Position numbers and translations under genes: made by a program. Below are positions 8,960 through 17,397 of a stretch of 64,000 bases of DNA, piece by piece; the first letter of the stretch is position 1; each line of letters starts with the position of its first letter. The notes under the pieces are model-generated. The model did not search any database. It was not told where the DNA came from and saw only the letters and a program-made list of their open reading frames with translations. Location of the stretch: positions 927,730 to 991,729 of the forward strand of contig NZ_FONS01000001.1 in the NCBI RefSeq assembly GCF_900112985.1. The letters are read 5' to 3'. The stretch is from Pedobacter antarcticus (lineage in GTDB: Bacteria > Bacteroidota > Bacteroidia > Sphingobacteriales > Sphingobacteriaceae).

Positions 8960-9285
8960 GCCGTTGAATTTAACTGGCCTTCACTGAACCTTTGTACGGT
9001 GCCGAACGCAATTACATCCTGATTCTGGAAGCCTGTAATCACCATCCCTGATTGTAATTTCACTTCACCGAGAGGCATGTATACCTTCCAAGCATAATAC
9101 AATTGTAATCCGTCATTCGATATCAGGAACTGGCCTTTTGAATTTGGTTCAAATCTGCATTGAACTTCCACTGTCGTTGTAACACCAGGGATGATCACAG
9201 TATCACCATTTTCATCAATCTCAGTAGTTGCACCTGAAGCGCTATCAAATTTCAAGGTATGAGGATATTGAACAATCATTACCAT
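8950..9285 (-). CDS. Head-tail connector (stopper-like) protein
   Basis: A 111-residue beta-rich protein (QYPHTLKF near the start, CRFEPNSKGQ in the middle). It lies between the adaptor-like and gp10-like genes, matching the position of the head-closure or stopper protein. Both neighbours overlap it slightly (10 and 7 bp). I see no catalytic motif, and function is from synteny. Confidence 0.55.
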   Translation of the reverse strand: MVMIVQYPHTLKFDSASGATTEIDENGDTVIIPGVTTTVEVQCRFEPNSKGQFLISNDGLQLYYAWKVYMPLGEVKLQSGMVITGFQNQDVIAFGTVQRFSEGQLNSTAWL

Positions 9286-9605
9286 TTATTACTGATATCC
9301 TCTATTGATGATTCTTCTGGATCATCTTCTACTATCCCCCATTTCTTTAAAAGAGCAGATCTTACGATTCTCATATCAATTGGGCTTGGTAACTCTACAG
9401 TATATCCACCCTCAGTGATCCTTTTATATGGAAGCAACGATAAAAGAAGCTCAGCCATACATAGGTCGACTAACATCTCATCTTTTTTATTATAGATAGC
9501 GCTGCCATCAAGATTAGCATCGATTAGTGCTTTCAAAACCCTTGATCTAGGGATAGTGAAATCGACAAGGCTGGTTAAAGCTTCTTTTATTGTTAATTCT
9601 TCCAT
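9279..9605 (-). CDS. Head-tail adaptor protein (gp6-like, possibly DUF6706)
   Basis: A 108-residue helical protein directly after the major capsid gene. Its opening (MEELTIKEALTSLV...TIPRSRV) and acidic, flexible C-terminus fit the small helical adaptor that docks on the portal. The pattern resembles small Bacteroidota phage proteins grouped as DUF6706, but I cannot confirm that family here. It overlaps the next gene by 7 bp. Confidence 0.55.
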   Translation of the reverse strand: MEELTIKEALTSLVDFTIPRSRVLKALIDANLDGSAIYNKKDEMLVDLCMAELLLSLLPYKRITEGGYTVELPSPIDMRIVRSALLKKWGIVEDDPEESSIEDISNKW

Positions 9606-9609
9606 TTTA

Positions 9610-10701
9610 TTATGCTGCGAAGGATCCTTTACGAGCAGTATTCATAATGAATGATTGATCGATTGTGTCGAAAGAAGGGAATGCATTGTACTCGTATGCA
9701 GTAAACTCTACAACAGGGTCTGTTTTGCTGTATTTTTTAACCAGGTTACCATTGTATTCTGCATAAGTCACACCATCAACTGGACGATCTCTCTCCACGA
9801 TTGGAGCAACATGCAGCGATCCAATTTGTCCGTCGGGAGTAAAGACAATATTGTCTTTCTCAAAAGGATTCGAATAAACTACCTTACCATCTACCTCTAT
9901 ACCGACAGAAGCATTAAATGGACGTATAGTCGGCCAGCTATTCTGAGTTAGAAAGTTATTGACCGTTTGAAGAGAAAGATCAATACCATTTGTTTTACCG
10001 TTTGAAAGTAATCCAAATTTCGCTAAGACTTCGTTCGAGTTCAGAAGATCAAAGACTTTTGAAGGATGCATTCTGATCACACCACCACCTACTCCTAAAT
10101 CAGCTAACGGCTCAAAGAAATTTGTCTTTAAATCCTTCAGAGGAGTTGAACCTGCAGCATTTGACCAAATTTCACCCGTTGTACCCGTTTTGTGAGAGGC
10201 TGGCATTCCAAAATCTACATCGTACTGAGTAACGACTCCAACATTATTATCAGATTGAAAAGAGATCTTACCACCAGTTGAGAGCATTTTCGCAGTCATC
10301 CAGTCAACTCGTTTATGTGGTGCAATTGAGCAAAACTCAATATCATCATAAATAAGAGCCAGAACCCGATTGATATCAAGGTTATTCTGCTTGGAAAGTT
10401 CCAAATACTTATGAAGATCGTTTTCGTCCATCACACGCTTTCCACGTATTGAAGGAATTCTACCATCTTTCTCACGAAGTGCATCACGGGTATGCAACGG
10501 TGCCGAAACATTGAATGCCGTAACATTACCAGCAACACCAGCTTTACGGTCACCAATTACTGCACTCCATTTTAAATTATCGGACGGGACGGTTTTGAGC
10601 AATGACGGCCAGAAAATACCAGCGTACTTTGCCTTTGTCTCGTCAATATAAACCTGCAGACTTTTCTTTCCTGCAAGTTCTGAAATTACTGATCCTACCA
10701 T
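9610..10701 (-). CDS. Major capsid protein (phage capsid protein E-like)
   Basis: A 363-residue protein between the head decoration/scaffold genes and the connector genes. Features typical of HK97-fold capsid subunits of the protein E family include PLHTRDALREKDGRIPSIRG near residue 68, a long central helix followed by MLSTGGKISFQ, and IRMHPSKVFDLLNSN near 210. The protein has no obvious N-terminal propeptide, in keeping with a separate scaffold gene at 11,331-11,984. Confidence 0.85.
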   Translation of the reverse strand: MVGSVISELAGKKSLQVYIDETKAKYAGIFWPSLLKTVPSDNLKWSAVIGDRKAGVAGNVTAFNVSAPLHTRDALREKDGRIPSIRGKRVMDENDLHKYLELSKQNNLDINRVLALIYDDIEFCSIAPHKRVDWMTAKMLSTGGKISFQSDNNVGVVTQYDVDFGMPASHKTGTTGEIWSNAAGSTPLKDLKTNFFEPLADLGVGGGVIRMHPSKVFDLLNSNEVLAKFGLLSNGKTNGIDLSLQTVNNFLTQNSWPTIRPFNASVGIEVDGKVVYSNPFEKDNIVFTPDGQIGSLHVAPIVERDRPVDGVTYAEYNGNLVKKYSKTDPVVEFTAYEYNAFPSFDTIDQSFIMNTARKGSFAA

Positions 10702-10707
10702 TTTTTA

Positions 10708-11325
10708 TTAGCGTTGTTCAGAGAAATAAATAAAACCTTTCAGGGCATCTTTCACCGCCTGAGGTGCCTTAAACGGTAAGCGTCTGTTATAAACAGCACC
10801 AACGCGAATTATAGGGCCAAATGTGTTTTTCTCAACAACGATGTCATTTCTCAGCACTCCATTGGGAATAACTTTCAATGCACCTTTATCGGCACCACTT
10901 GCCGCGGAATGAAACAATACATCCCCAACAGCCATTGCTCCTAAGGACGTACCGAAGGTAATAGTGTCGAAGGCTGAGTTTGTCTGATCAATGGTAGCAA
11001 CTGCATACGAGGGACCACCAACTGTTTTAGCCAATACATCTGTCTTTAAAATTAGATGGGGCTGATCATTATCATTCACGGTTTTAGCAATTTTATAAGC
11101 GACTGCATCGGCCGCTGCTGCTTCTACAATAGTAGCAGTCTTTAGAACTTTGAAAATGCTTGTAGCTTCGTCAAAGGAGACGATTGTGGCAGTCCTTAAG
11201 ATCGTCCCTTCCGGAAACTGATCTTTATCCAATGTACCTCCGCCTGGGAAATCCTGCAGGTGTTGAGGTGATGGAAACATAGGCCTTCCAGCTACATCTG
11301 ATCTACTTGAATTAAATAAACCCAT
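10708..11325 (-). CDS. Head decoration or fibre protein
   Basis: A 205-residue protein that starts MGLFNSSRSDVAGRP and is mostly short beta strands with many Ala, Thr and Val. It lies 6 bp from the major capsid gene and next to the scaffold-like gene. In Bacteroidota phages a protein of this type at this position is usually a capsid decoration or head fibre protein. The assignment is by position and composition. Confidence 0.55.
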   Translation of the reverse strand: MGLFNSSRSDVAGRPMFPSPQHLQDFPGGGTLDKDQFPEGTILRTATIVSFDEATSIFKVLKTATIVEAAAADAVAYKIAKTVNDNDQPHLILKTDVLAKTVGGPSYAVATIDQTNSAFDTITFGTSLGAMAVGDVLFHSAASGADKGALKVIPNGVLRNDIVVEKNTFGPIIRVGAVYNRRLPFKAPQAVKDALKGFIYFSEQR

Positions 11326-11330
11326 AGTTG

Positions 11331-11984
11331 TTAAACTTCTACAATGTTAAATCCGGATTCTTTTGGCGTCACCGTTTTACCAAATTCCTTGATCGAATCT
11401 TCTATTTTAGTCGCGCCATTGACGTTTCCTAACCTAACCGATCCGTCACCAACAGCAGAATTGATTGCTACCTGTTTAGCATTGTTCCATTTTGTTTCCA
11501 GTCGTGTGATAGTACCCTCTGTATCGAAGTCATCACCGATATGCACATCATCAGCCCAATCTTCAGGAATGTTTTTCAACTTAAGAGCGCTACGTAAGCC
11601 TTCTTTAGTTTCTTTCACCTTGGTTGTTCCGAGCATGTCAGTCATAGGTTTCATAGCTGCTGCTATTCCATCTGCGATCAACTTAGCGATATCCGGCTGT
11701 CCGCCCCCTTTTCCTTTCTCAGGATCTTCATCAGGTTCTACGATACCTGCATCTTTCTTAGCTTTTTTCAAAGCATCAGCGACACGTTTATCACCATCCT
11801 TTTGAACTAAGGAAGCATAATCTGCAATTGAAACAAGTGAGTTGCTTTCAAAGTCTGTGATAGCCCCTTCAATTTGATCTTCCTCTGTTACCTTTGCCAC
11901 CATTTTAGTTGCAATTAGTCCCAGAACTGCTTTCGACACCCCTGGGTTTTTAGCCATCAGTTGTGCAAGAATCTTTTCGTACAT
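11331..11984 (-). CDS. Putative capsid scaffolding protein
   Basis: A 217-residue, highly charged protein beginning MYEKILAQLMAKNPGVSK. The middle is low complexity (EPDEDPEKGKGGGQPD, about residues 100-115), followed by a helix AKLIADGIAAAMKPM. It lies just upstream of the decoration and capsid genes. Charged, partly disordered helical proteins at this place are normally scaffolds. No protease motif is seen. Confidence 0.6.
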   Translation of the reverse strand: MYEKILAQLMAKNPGVSKAVLGLIATKMVAKVTEEDQIEGAITDFESNSLVSIADYASLVQKDGDKRVADALKKAKKDAGIVEPDEDPEKGKGGGQPDIAKLIADGIAAAMKPMTDMLGTTKVKETKEGLRSALKLKNIPEDWADDVHIGDDFDTEGTITRLETKWNNAKQVAINSAVGDGSVRLGNVNGATKIEDSIKEFGKTVTPKESGFNIVEV

Positions 11985-11993
11985 AGTAGTTTA

Positions 11994-12098
11994 TTATGCT
12001 GTTTTTTGAATACGCATAAAATTACCAAGGATATAGACGCGACTTTTTATTAAGCTTTCACCAATAGCCTTTGGGGATAGCTTATTAGATTTTGACAT
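11994..12098 (-). CDS. Small basic phage protein
   Basis: A 34-residue frame beginning MSKSNKLSPKAIGES and ending MRIQKTA. It overlaps the last 14 bp of the head morphogenesis gene and ends 10 bp before the scaffold gene, so it fits the tightly packed operon. A longer version starting at 12,233 would overlap the upstream gene by about 150 bp and is unlikely. No known family is recognised. Confidence 0.45.
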   Translation of the reverse strand: MSKSNKLSPKAIGESLIKSRVYILGNFMRIQKTA

Positions 12099-13146
12099 TG
12101 TTTTGAAGCACCCATTCGGGTTTCCTCTTCCAGTTATCCATCGATCCTTGCTTACTTTCAACATAGGAATTAAAGTTTGCCGGAAGCTCGTTAACCCTTC
12201 CAGTGAATATGAATTTATCAGAGGTACCATCAATTATAGATTGCTCATAACGAGCATATTCTTCAGGACTTGCTAACTTAGAGGTACAGCTACATATACA
12301 TTGATTATGCCATTTCAGCCAAACGAAGGTTACCGGATATGTGCCTTGGAGATCATCGCATATGTCTGTAATCGGATGACGGTTTGAAAGGTTAACGTTA
12401 TAACCGAGTATGAAGGGTAATGTCTTGTACCTTACCATATCCGATTGCCGGTAACTGTCATTATTTGTGTCACGTGTGAGCCTCATTGCATTCTTATAGC
12501 TCGATCGGTAAATTCCCTTACCAGGTTTATATCGTTTTGCATCCGGAGATAAAACAAGTTCACGCTTTTGTAGGCTTGTTTTTACACTTGCATCTCGAAC
12601 CCTCCTGTAGAGCATATCTGGCATCTCGAGATACTTTGCCTGATCTCGCGCCATAGCTGCAGCCGATCTTCCTTCGCTTAATCCTGCAAATAAATTCTGT
12701 TCAATTTCTGTTCTAAATTGATTGGTGTATTTCCAAACACGATCAGATAAGCCTAATCCATTTATTTTGCGATGAATAAACTCCTCCATTGCCTTTTCCT
12801 GCGGATCATATATCATACGATTGACAGCACGGCTGATTTTTCCGGATCCGTAGTTCTTATGAATAACCGCAGCATTTTTATTGACAGCAAGATTCCATTG
12901 TCCTTTTGCACCATTAATTAATGTAAAGGTCATATTTTTACTGAGTGTCAATAATATATCATCTACTTTTTTACTAAAGGATGGATATCGTGTAATGTTG
13001 AAAACACCGCCGTTAAACTTGATTATCCCAGTTATTTTATAAATATCTGCTATTGCTTTTTCATACAAATTCCTAATCTTCAGCTGTTCTGTTTTGATAT
13101 CCCCCAGGTGCCTGGCTTCAAAATCCCTTTCTGTCTTTTTTGGCAT
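12085..13146 (-). CDS. Minor head / head morphogenesis protein
   Basis: The chosen start (MPKKTERDFEAR) gives 353 residues; an earlier in-frame start at 13,179 would lie inside a terminator hairpin. The N-terminal two thirds is helical. The C-terminus holds the Cys/His pattern of phage minor head proteins of the Mu gpF / minor-capsid-2 kind: HPITDICDDLQG, then WHNQCICSC. These proteins act at the portal vertex during head assembly or DNA entry. The gene has its own upstream promoter element at 13,248-13,273 and an attenuator-like hairpin in its leader. Confidence 0.75.
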   Translation of the reverse strand: MPKKTERDFEARHLGDIKTEQLKIRNLYEKAIADIYKITGIIKFNGGVFNITRYPSFSKKVDDILLTLSKNMTFTLINGAKGQWNLAVNKNAAVIHKNYGSGKISRAVNRMIYDPQEKAMEEFIHRKINGLGLSDRVWKYTNQFRTEIEQNLFAGLSEGRSAAAMARDQAKYLEMPDMLYRRVRDASVKTSLQKRELVLSPDAKRYKPGKGIYRSSYKNAMRLTRDTNNDSYRQSDMVRYKTLPFILGYNVNLSNRHPITDICDDLQGTYPVTFVWLKWHNQCICSCTSKLASPEEYARYEQSIIDGTSDKFIFTGRVNELPANFNSYVESKQGSMDNWKRKPEWVLQNNVKI

Positions 13147-13162
13147 ATTTATAAAACTAAAA

Positions 13163-13190
13163 AGGCTAAGAGGAACCACACTCTTAGCCT
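13163..13190 (-). terminator. Intrinsic terminator or attenuator before the minor head gene
   Basis: A perfect 10-bp stem (AGGCTAAGAG / CTCTTAGCCT) with an 8-nt loop is followed on the minus strand by TTTTAGTTTTAT. It lies 16 nt before the minor head ATG and downstream of the promoter element at 13,248-13,273. It can therefore both end the portal transcript and attenuate the new one. Confidence 0.8.
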
Positions 13191-13235
13191 AACTTAAACC
13201 AAACAACTACCCGTTGAATAACAATGAATACACTG

Positions 13236-13273
13236 CAAATATAACATTATTCCCCATATTATAATAGAGCATA
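13236..13273 (-). promoter_or_regulatory. Prophage 26-bp promoter element, copy 1, with -7 box
   Basis: The element (13,248-13,273) reads on the minus strand TATGCTCTATTAT, then AATATGGGGAATA. Four bases further is TATATTTG (13,243-13,236), a perfect Bacteroidota -7 box. It lies between the portal stop and the minor head gene, about 90 nt upstream of the latter's ATG. Confidence 0.7.
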
Positions 13274-13275
13274 AT

Positions 13276-14664
13276 TTATTCAATAGGAATACTCATTTCT
13301 TCAGTATCTATCAACTTATTCTCCGCGTCCGCATCTTTGATCATTGGATTTAATTCAACTGCAGTTTTCCTACTCATGATCGGTTTACTACCGGTCGCCA
13401 CACTCAGGATATTTACAAAATCTTCCATATTATCAGGAAGTGGATTTCCGAATTCAACTGTCACTTTCAACTTTTTGACTTCACCCTCCAGACTTGTATC
13501 GATTACTTTGTATATGAAAGCTTTTAGAATCTCATTTTCCCTATCAATCATCTCGGCTTCATACCCATGCTTGCTTTTCGATTTAAGTGTTGAGCCAAAG
13601 AAAGCCATTTCAATTGCTTTACCTGATTTCAGACCGGAGCTCATCATCTTATCCATGGATAGATCTGGTGTGTCTGTTATGTAATGGATCAGCTCCTTCA
13701 GATCTTCTTTCTCATCCTTTACCATATCGACTGACATTTGGGGTACCAGGTAGTAAGCCTTAGATCCATTTTTAAGGTGAACTACTTTTGCAGTTTTTTC
13801 TGCATCTGGCAAATCCCCCACTCTATCCCCCTCCAATACTAATATTGGATCACCTGATCTGGTATTAACATCCGCTCGTGCCGATGTTAAATATTCCCTT
13901 CTTTTGATCAGAGGCTCGACAATATGAGATTCAGATTCTTTCTGTTGCCTGACAACTATAGGAATCTTACCTATCAGATTTATTTTCGGTTCTACCTCCC
14001 ATCGTCCGCTCTGGCGGTTACAGAAGAAGTTAGTTTCAGCAGTGTAAACATCAAAGTGCTCGATGTCTTTATTGTTGTACCGAACTTTATATTCCCGTCC
14101 AACTGCCCTGAGCACTCCAAAGCTATCGAAACTGACATGAATGATATCTCCTTTTGACCTTGCGAGTAAGATACATTTTACGCTATTGAACTTAGTAGTA
14201 TCTGTCGGGTCAGCATCTGAATCGCGGTACTCTACGAATAACTTAGCACATTCAGTTTCCGACATCTGAAGGGTGGCACACTCCTGATTCTTTGCGTCCA
14301 TACGCATGTCGTCACGTAGATCCTGGAGTAGAGCAAAAGCTTTATCTGTCCCTTTGCTTTGCTGTTTTAATTTAATAGGCGCACCGTAAAGAAACGCCAC
14401 AGCCATACTTACAATTTTACGCTGATAGGCGATCGGAAGATTCCAACTATGCAACAAGTCACCCTTAACTAATTTCCTACTTTGCTTACTGGTAATTTCA
14501 TGATCCTCGGTATTCCACTGCTCGAGGCATTTATCAATCATTGCAGTTCTGGTGCTAAACTTACCCTTTGCTTTTTCAATTGAACCCTCAGTAAGCAAGG
14601 TTACAAGGTCTTTATCTTCTTCCTCCATTCCTATAAACTTTTTTAATTTATCAATGATGCTCAT
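13276..14664 (-). CDS. Portal protein (SPP1 gp6-like)
   Basis: A 462-residue protein. The start at 14,664 (MSIIDKLKKFIG) forms an ATGA overlap with the upstream gene and is preferred over 14,694. The order of features follows the SPP1-type portal family: an N-terminal helical region with KLVKGDLLHSWNLP, a central wing domain, and a C-terminal stem and crown region with ITDTPDLSMDKMMSSGLKSG. The portal forms the dodecameric ring through which terminase packages DNA. It lies downstream of the terminase genes in the expected order. Confidence 0.88.
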   Translation of the reverse strand: MSIIDKLKKFIGMEEEDKDLVTLLTEGSIEKAKGKFSTRTAMIDKCLEQWNTEDHEITSKQSRKLVKGDLLHSWNLPIAYQRKIVSMAVAFLYGAPIKLKQQSKGTDKAFALLQDLRDDMRMDAKNQECATLQMSETECAKLFVEYRDSDADPTDTTKFNSVKCILLARSKGDIIHVSFDSFGVLRAVGREYKVRYNNKDIEHFDVYTAETNFFCNRQSGRWEVEPKINLIGKIPIVVRQQKESESHIVEPLIKRREYLTSARADVNTRSGDPILVLEGDRVGDLPDAEKTAKVVHLKNGSKAYYLVPQMSVDMVKDEKEDLKELIHYITDTPDLSMDKMMSSGLKSGKAIEMAFFGSTLKSKSKHGYEAEMIDRENEILKAFIYKVIDTSLEGEVKKLKVTVEFGNPLPDNMEDFVNILSVATGSKPIMSRKTAVELNPMIKDADAENKLIDTEEMSIPIE

Positions 14665-14984
14665 TTCAATGCTTTTAGATAGTGTTGAATGCACTTTTTA
14701 GCCTTATCGGACTGGTGAATCATGACCTTTATAGAATGCTCTTTCATAAAAGGATCAAGAATGTGGCTGGATACCACATTATACTCCATGTTCGTCTTAA
14801 CAACGAAATAATGTTTAACTTTCTCTTCAAGGCCATCCGCTAATTGCTGATCCCATTTTATACCAGCCTTATCACAGAGGATTTTATCGAGTACCTGAGT
14901 GGTACATATGAACTCAATTTTAGTAGGCAAGATGGTAGAAAAGTCCATAGCTTTAAGGATTGGCTTTATTCTGAATGATCTCAT
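14661..14984 (-). CDS. Hypothetical phage protein between terminase and portal
   Basis: A 107-residue protein with an alpha/beta pattern and no motif I recognise (MRSFRIKPILKAMDF at the start; HSIKVMIHQSDKAKK near the end). It overlaps the portal start by 4 bp and follows the 133-residue gene by 3 bp, so it belongs to the packaging operon. Confidence 0.6.
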   Translation of the reverse strand: MRSFRIKPILKAMDFSTILPTKIEFICTTQVLDKILCDKAGIKWDQQLADGLEEKVKHYFVVKTNMEYNVVSSHILDPFMKEHSIKVMIHQSDKAKKCIQHYLKALK

Positions 14985-14987
14985 AGA

Positions 14988-15389
14988 TTAATCGTTATTA
15001 TCCTCTATTGTAACAGGTGCAGCTAAAGGTTCGGTCCAGTGCGTTAAGCTATTGAAATTCTGTAGGCTAAGTATCTGATGATTGTCGTTGATTGGTCGGA
15101 ATACCACGCCATCCCAATAAGCACGATCAATAGGAAAGTTAACACCAGGATAATCATTATAAACATGATAAAATCCCACCTCACTCGGATCCTGAGATAT
15201 AGGATTCCATACTGGAACATGCAGTAATATCTGGTTCATAGCATATCTTTCTGCTATCCGGATACAATCGGTAATTGACACTATCTTTTCATCCTTCAAA
15301 TTGATTTTAGGATCCTTGAACAAAGGATCCTTACGTGCCTCTTCGATGTTCACCTTTAATTCTTCCTTGATTATAAGTTCTAGTTTCAT
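14988..15389 (-). CDS. Hypothetical phage protein downstream of the large terminase
   Basis: A 133-residue acidic protein beginning MKLELIIKEELKVN. The middle contains RIAERYAMNQILLHVPVWN and PVWNPISQDPSE. The family is not recognised. It is separated from terL by 7 bp and from the next gene by 3 bp, so a structural or packaging role is likely from context only. Confidence 0.6.
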   Translation of the reverse strand: MKLELIIKEELKVNIEEARKDPLFKDPKINLKDEKIVSITDCIRIAERYAMNQILLHVPVWNPISQDPSEVGFYHVYNDYPGVNFPIDRAYWDGVVFRPINDNHQILSLQNFNSLTHWTEPLAAPVTIEDNND

Positions 15390-15396
15390 ATATAAT

Positions 15397-16860
15397 TTAA
15401 TAAAATCCTAATTCTTCTTTTGTTATACTTTCTGTACGTGTATCCATTTCTTCACCGAAATCTTCAACCATACCAGTCAGTGTATCGGGGCCATCATCAT
15501 TTTCATTATTACCTTGAGCCATATATTCCGTTACTGCTTTATGGAATTTAGGAAATAATTTATCCCATCCATCAGGCATATAAATCATGTTGGTAACATC
15601 AGCTGACTTAGTAAAGATTCTTACCTCTTTATTATCGCTTTGATGAAATGTCCTGAACGTTGTTTTCGTGTTTCCGAGTGCACGTGTTCCGTTTTCAACA
15701 TTTCTAGCAAAACCTTCACCACCGTTATTACTTTCGATCAGTGCATTTTCTACCTCTTGTTTCATCATCTGGAGTGAGGTTTTTGGTTCTGTTATAACCA
15801 TTCCTTCCTGAGTGTAAATTACATCTGTGACATACATTCCACTATCGATCTCATCATAAGTTATTGAACAGAGGTAATCTTTACCCTTATCCGCTGTATC
15901 AATCCTTGCTTTTCTTTTCTTTTTAGTTGTAAATGGAAGAAAGCCAGGGGTATAAGTCCTAAACAGTTCGTAAAGCAATCCTACCTTACTTGTCGGATTC
16001 TGCTGATAAAGACATTCAAAAACGTGCTTATTTCTATTCTTGGTCTTTAAAAGCTTTTCTATATTATGCTTTTCAGGATATAGAGCCTCTCCTTCCTGCC
16101 TCGGATCATACTCATTGGGTTCGCCTACTTTAATAGCAGGATAAATAATGACTTCCCAGTCATCACCCTCTTGTTTTAAAAGATATCCTGCCAGATCATC
16201 TGGATGCCACCTGGTAAATACCAGCAATTGCTGCGAATCATTATGCAGTCTGGAATCCGCAACTGTATCATACCAATCTTGGACGTTTTCCCTGACAATA
16301 GGTGACCATGCTGATTTTGCATCTTTGTACAAATCATCCATAATCAGCATATCAACTGGTTCACCTGTCAACGACCCACCTACACCAACTGATTTTAAGC
16401 CGCCTCGATGATTAAGCATTTCAAACTCATCACTAGTCCTGGCATACCCATCTGATCCGTTTGATAATCGTGCATCGGGAAACAAATCCTGATAATCAGG
16501 TTCATCCATGATCCGCTGTATCTCCCTGTTGAACTTCCTTGCTTTAGAGGAATTGTAACAGGCAACAGCAACTTTCTTATCCGGATCTTCACCCAGTACG
16601 TACGCTGGAAGCCTCCTGGTAGAACCCTCAGATTTACCATGCTGTGGCGGCATGAAAACCATGAGTTTCTTTATTTTCCCTTTCGCAAAATCATCTAACT
16701 TTTGATAGTATGAGTTATGGAGCCAAGTGGCATGGAATTTATGGGTGAAAGTATATTTAGTAAATTTAAGAACGGTTTTTTTAGCTTCTCTTTTGTAAAG
16801 TTCTTGCTCATGTAAAAACTGCTCAATCAATAAAGTGCGTGAAGGAGCAGTGGATATCAT
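15397..16860 (-). CDS. terL: Terminase large subunit
   Basis: A 487-residue packaging ATPase and nuclease. Motifs seen in order are the adenine-binding region, Walker A (PPQHGKSE, near residue 91), Walker B (MLIMDDLY, near 170), the coupling segment VFTRWHPDDLAG near 214, and the C-terminal RNase H-like nuclease beginning ARIDTADKG, where the Asp should bind metal. It matches the Terminase_6 / psi-prophage-type large subunit and cuts and translocates concatemeric DNA into the head. The start overlaps the small subunit gene by 4 bp. Confidence 0.95.
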   Translation of the reverse strand: MISTAPSRTLLIEQFLHEQELYKREAKKTVLKFTKYTFTHKFHATWLHNSYYQKLDDFAKGKIKKLMVFMPPQHGKSEGSTRRLPAYVLGEDPDKKVAVACYNSSKARKFNREIQRIMDEPDYQDLFPDARLSNGSDGYARTSDEFEMLNHRGGLKSVGVGGSLTGEPVDMLIMDDLYKDAKSAWSPIVRENVQDWYDTVADSRLHNDSQQLLVFTRWHPDDLAGYLLKQEGDDWEVIIYPAIKVGEPNEYDPRQEGEALYPEKHNIEKLLKTKNRNKHVFECLYQQNPTSKVGLLYELFRTYTPGFLPFTTKKKRKARIDTADKGKDYLCSITYDEIDSGMYVTDVIYTQEGMVITEPKTSLQMMKQEVENALIESNNGGEGFARNVENGTRALGNTKTTFRTFHQSDNKEVRIFTKSADVTNMIYMPDGWDKLFPKFHKAVTEYMAQGNNENDDGPDTLTGMVEDFGEEMDTRTESITKEELGFY

Positions 16861-17249
16861 TTCATTTTATTTCTAAGTTTTTCTATTTTTTCCATCAGCT
16901 CGTCATCGGTAAGTTTTTCGACTTGCTTATTAATGCTTTCGCCTTTTGTGGTGTGATCAACCTCAGATTTTTCCACATACCCCCTTGATTTGCCACGAGT
17001 TTTAAGAAAGAATATTGTAGCTGTATCACTTCCGTTGTTGATTGATTTCAACAACTTACTTTCCGCAAAATCAATCAAAGATTCAATTTGATCCTCAAAA
17101 ATCTCCATGAATTTTTTATTGCCATTTATCCAATTGTAAACGGTCTTTCTGGTTACTTTGAAGGCTTTAGCCACTTCAGATACATTACCTGCTTTTGATT
17201 TGAGAACTGACTGGAATTTTTCTGGTGTTGGTTTTTTTGAAGTTTGCAT
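16857..17249 (-). CDS. terS: Terminase small subunit
   Basis: A 130-residue protein directly upstream of terL and overlapping it by 4 bp. Residues about 18-45 form a helix-turn-helix (NVSEVAKAFKVTRKTVYNWI), followed by a helical region for oligomerisation and a charged C-terminus. Small terminases recognise the packaging site and regulate the large subunit. Identification is from the HTH, size and position. Confidence 0.85.
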   Translation of the reverse strand: MQTSKKPTPEKFQSVLKSKAGNVSEVAKAFKVTRKTVYNWINGNKKFMEIFEDQIESLIDFAESKLLKSINNGSDTATIFFLKTRGKSRGYVEKSEVDHTTKGESINKQVEKLTDDELMEKIEKLRNKMK

Positions 17250-17259
17250 TTTTATTTAT

Positions 17260-17397
17260 TTAAAAAGGAGCGCCGTTAAATCCCCCATCGCCATTTGCGT
17301 TTGCTGTTAATTTAGGAGTTCTTTTTTTTGCCTGCGACGCCTTGCCTTTACCGGCTCTTCCGCTCCCTCCAGATTTTCCACTTGAACCTGATGCCAT
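17260..17397 (-). CDS. Small Gly/Ser/Lys-rich protein overlapping the PLD-like gene
   Basis: A 45-residue frame starting MASGSSGKSGGSGRAGK and ending GDGGFNGAPF. It begins 91 bp inside the end of the PLD-like gene in the -1 frame and stops 10 bp before the terS start. An AGAGG sequence lies 9-13 nt before the ATG. Alternatively its second half could be reached from the PLD-like gene by -1 slippage on an A AAA AAA run near 17,320. The composition suggests a disordered, nucleic-acid-binding or structural peptide; the family is unknown. Confidence 0.5.
   Translation of the reverse strand: MASGSSGKSGGSGRAGKGKASQAKKRTPKLTANANGDGGFNGAPF

Noticed and set aside
12603..12617. Another AGAGCATA sequence, tested as a promoter element copy
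   Set aside because: Inside a coding region; the rest of the 26-bp element and the -7 box are absent.
13147..13179. Extended N-terminus of the minor head protein (start at 13,179)
   Set aside because: The extension lies in the terminator hairpin and encodes an unusual leader; the ATG at 13,146 gives a typical phage start.
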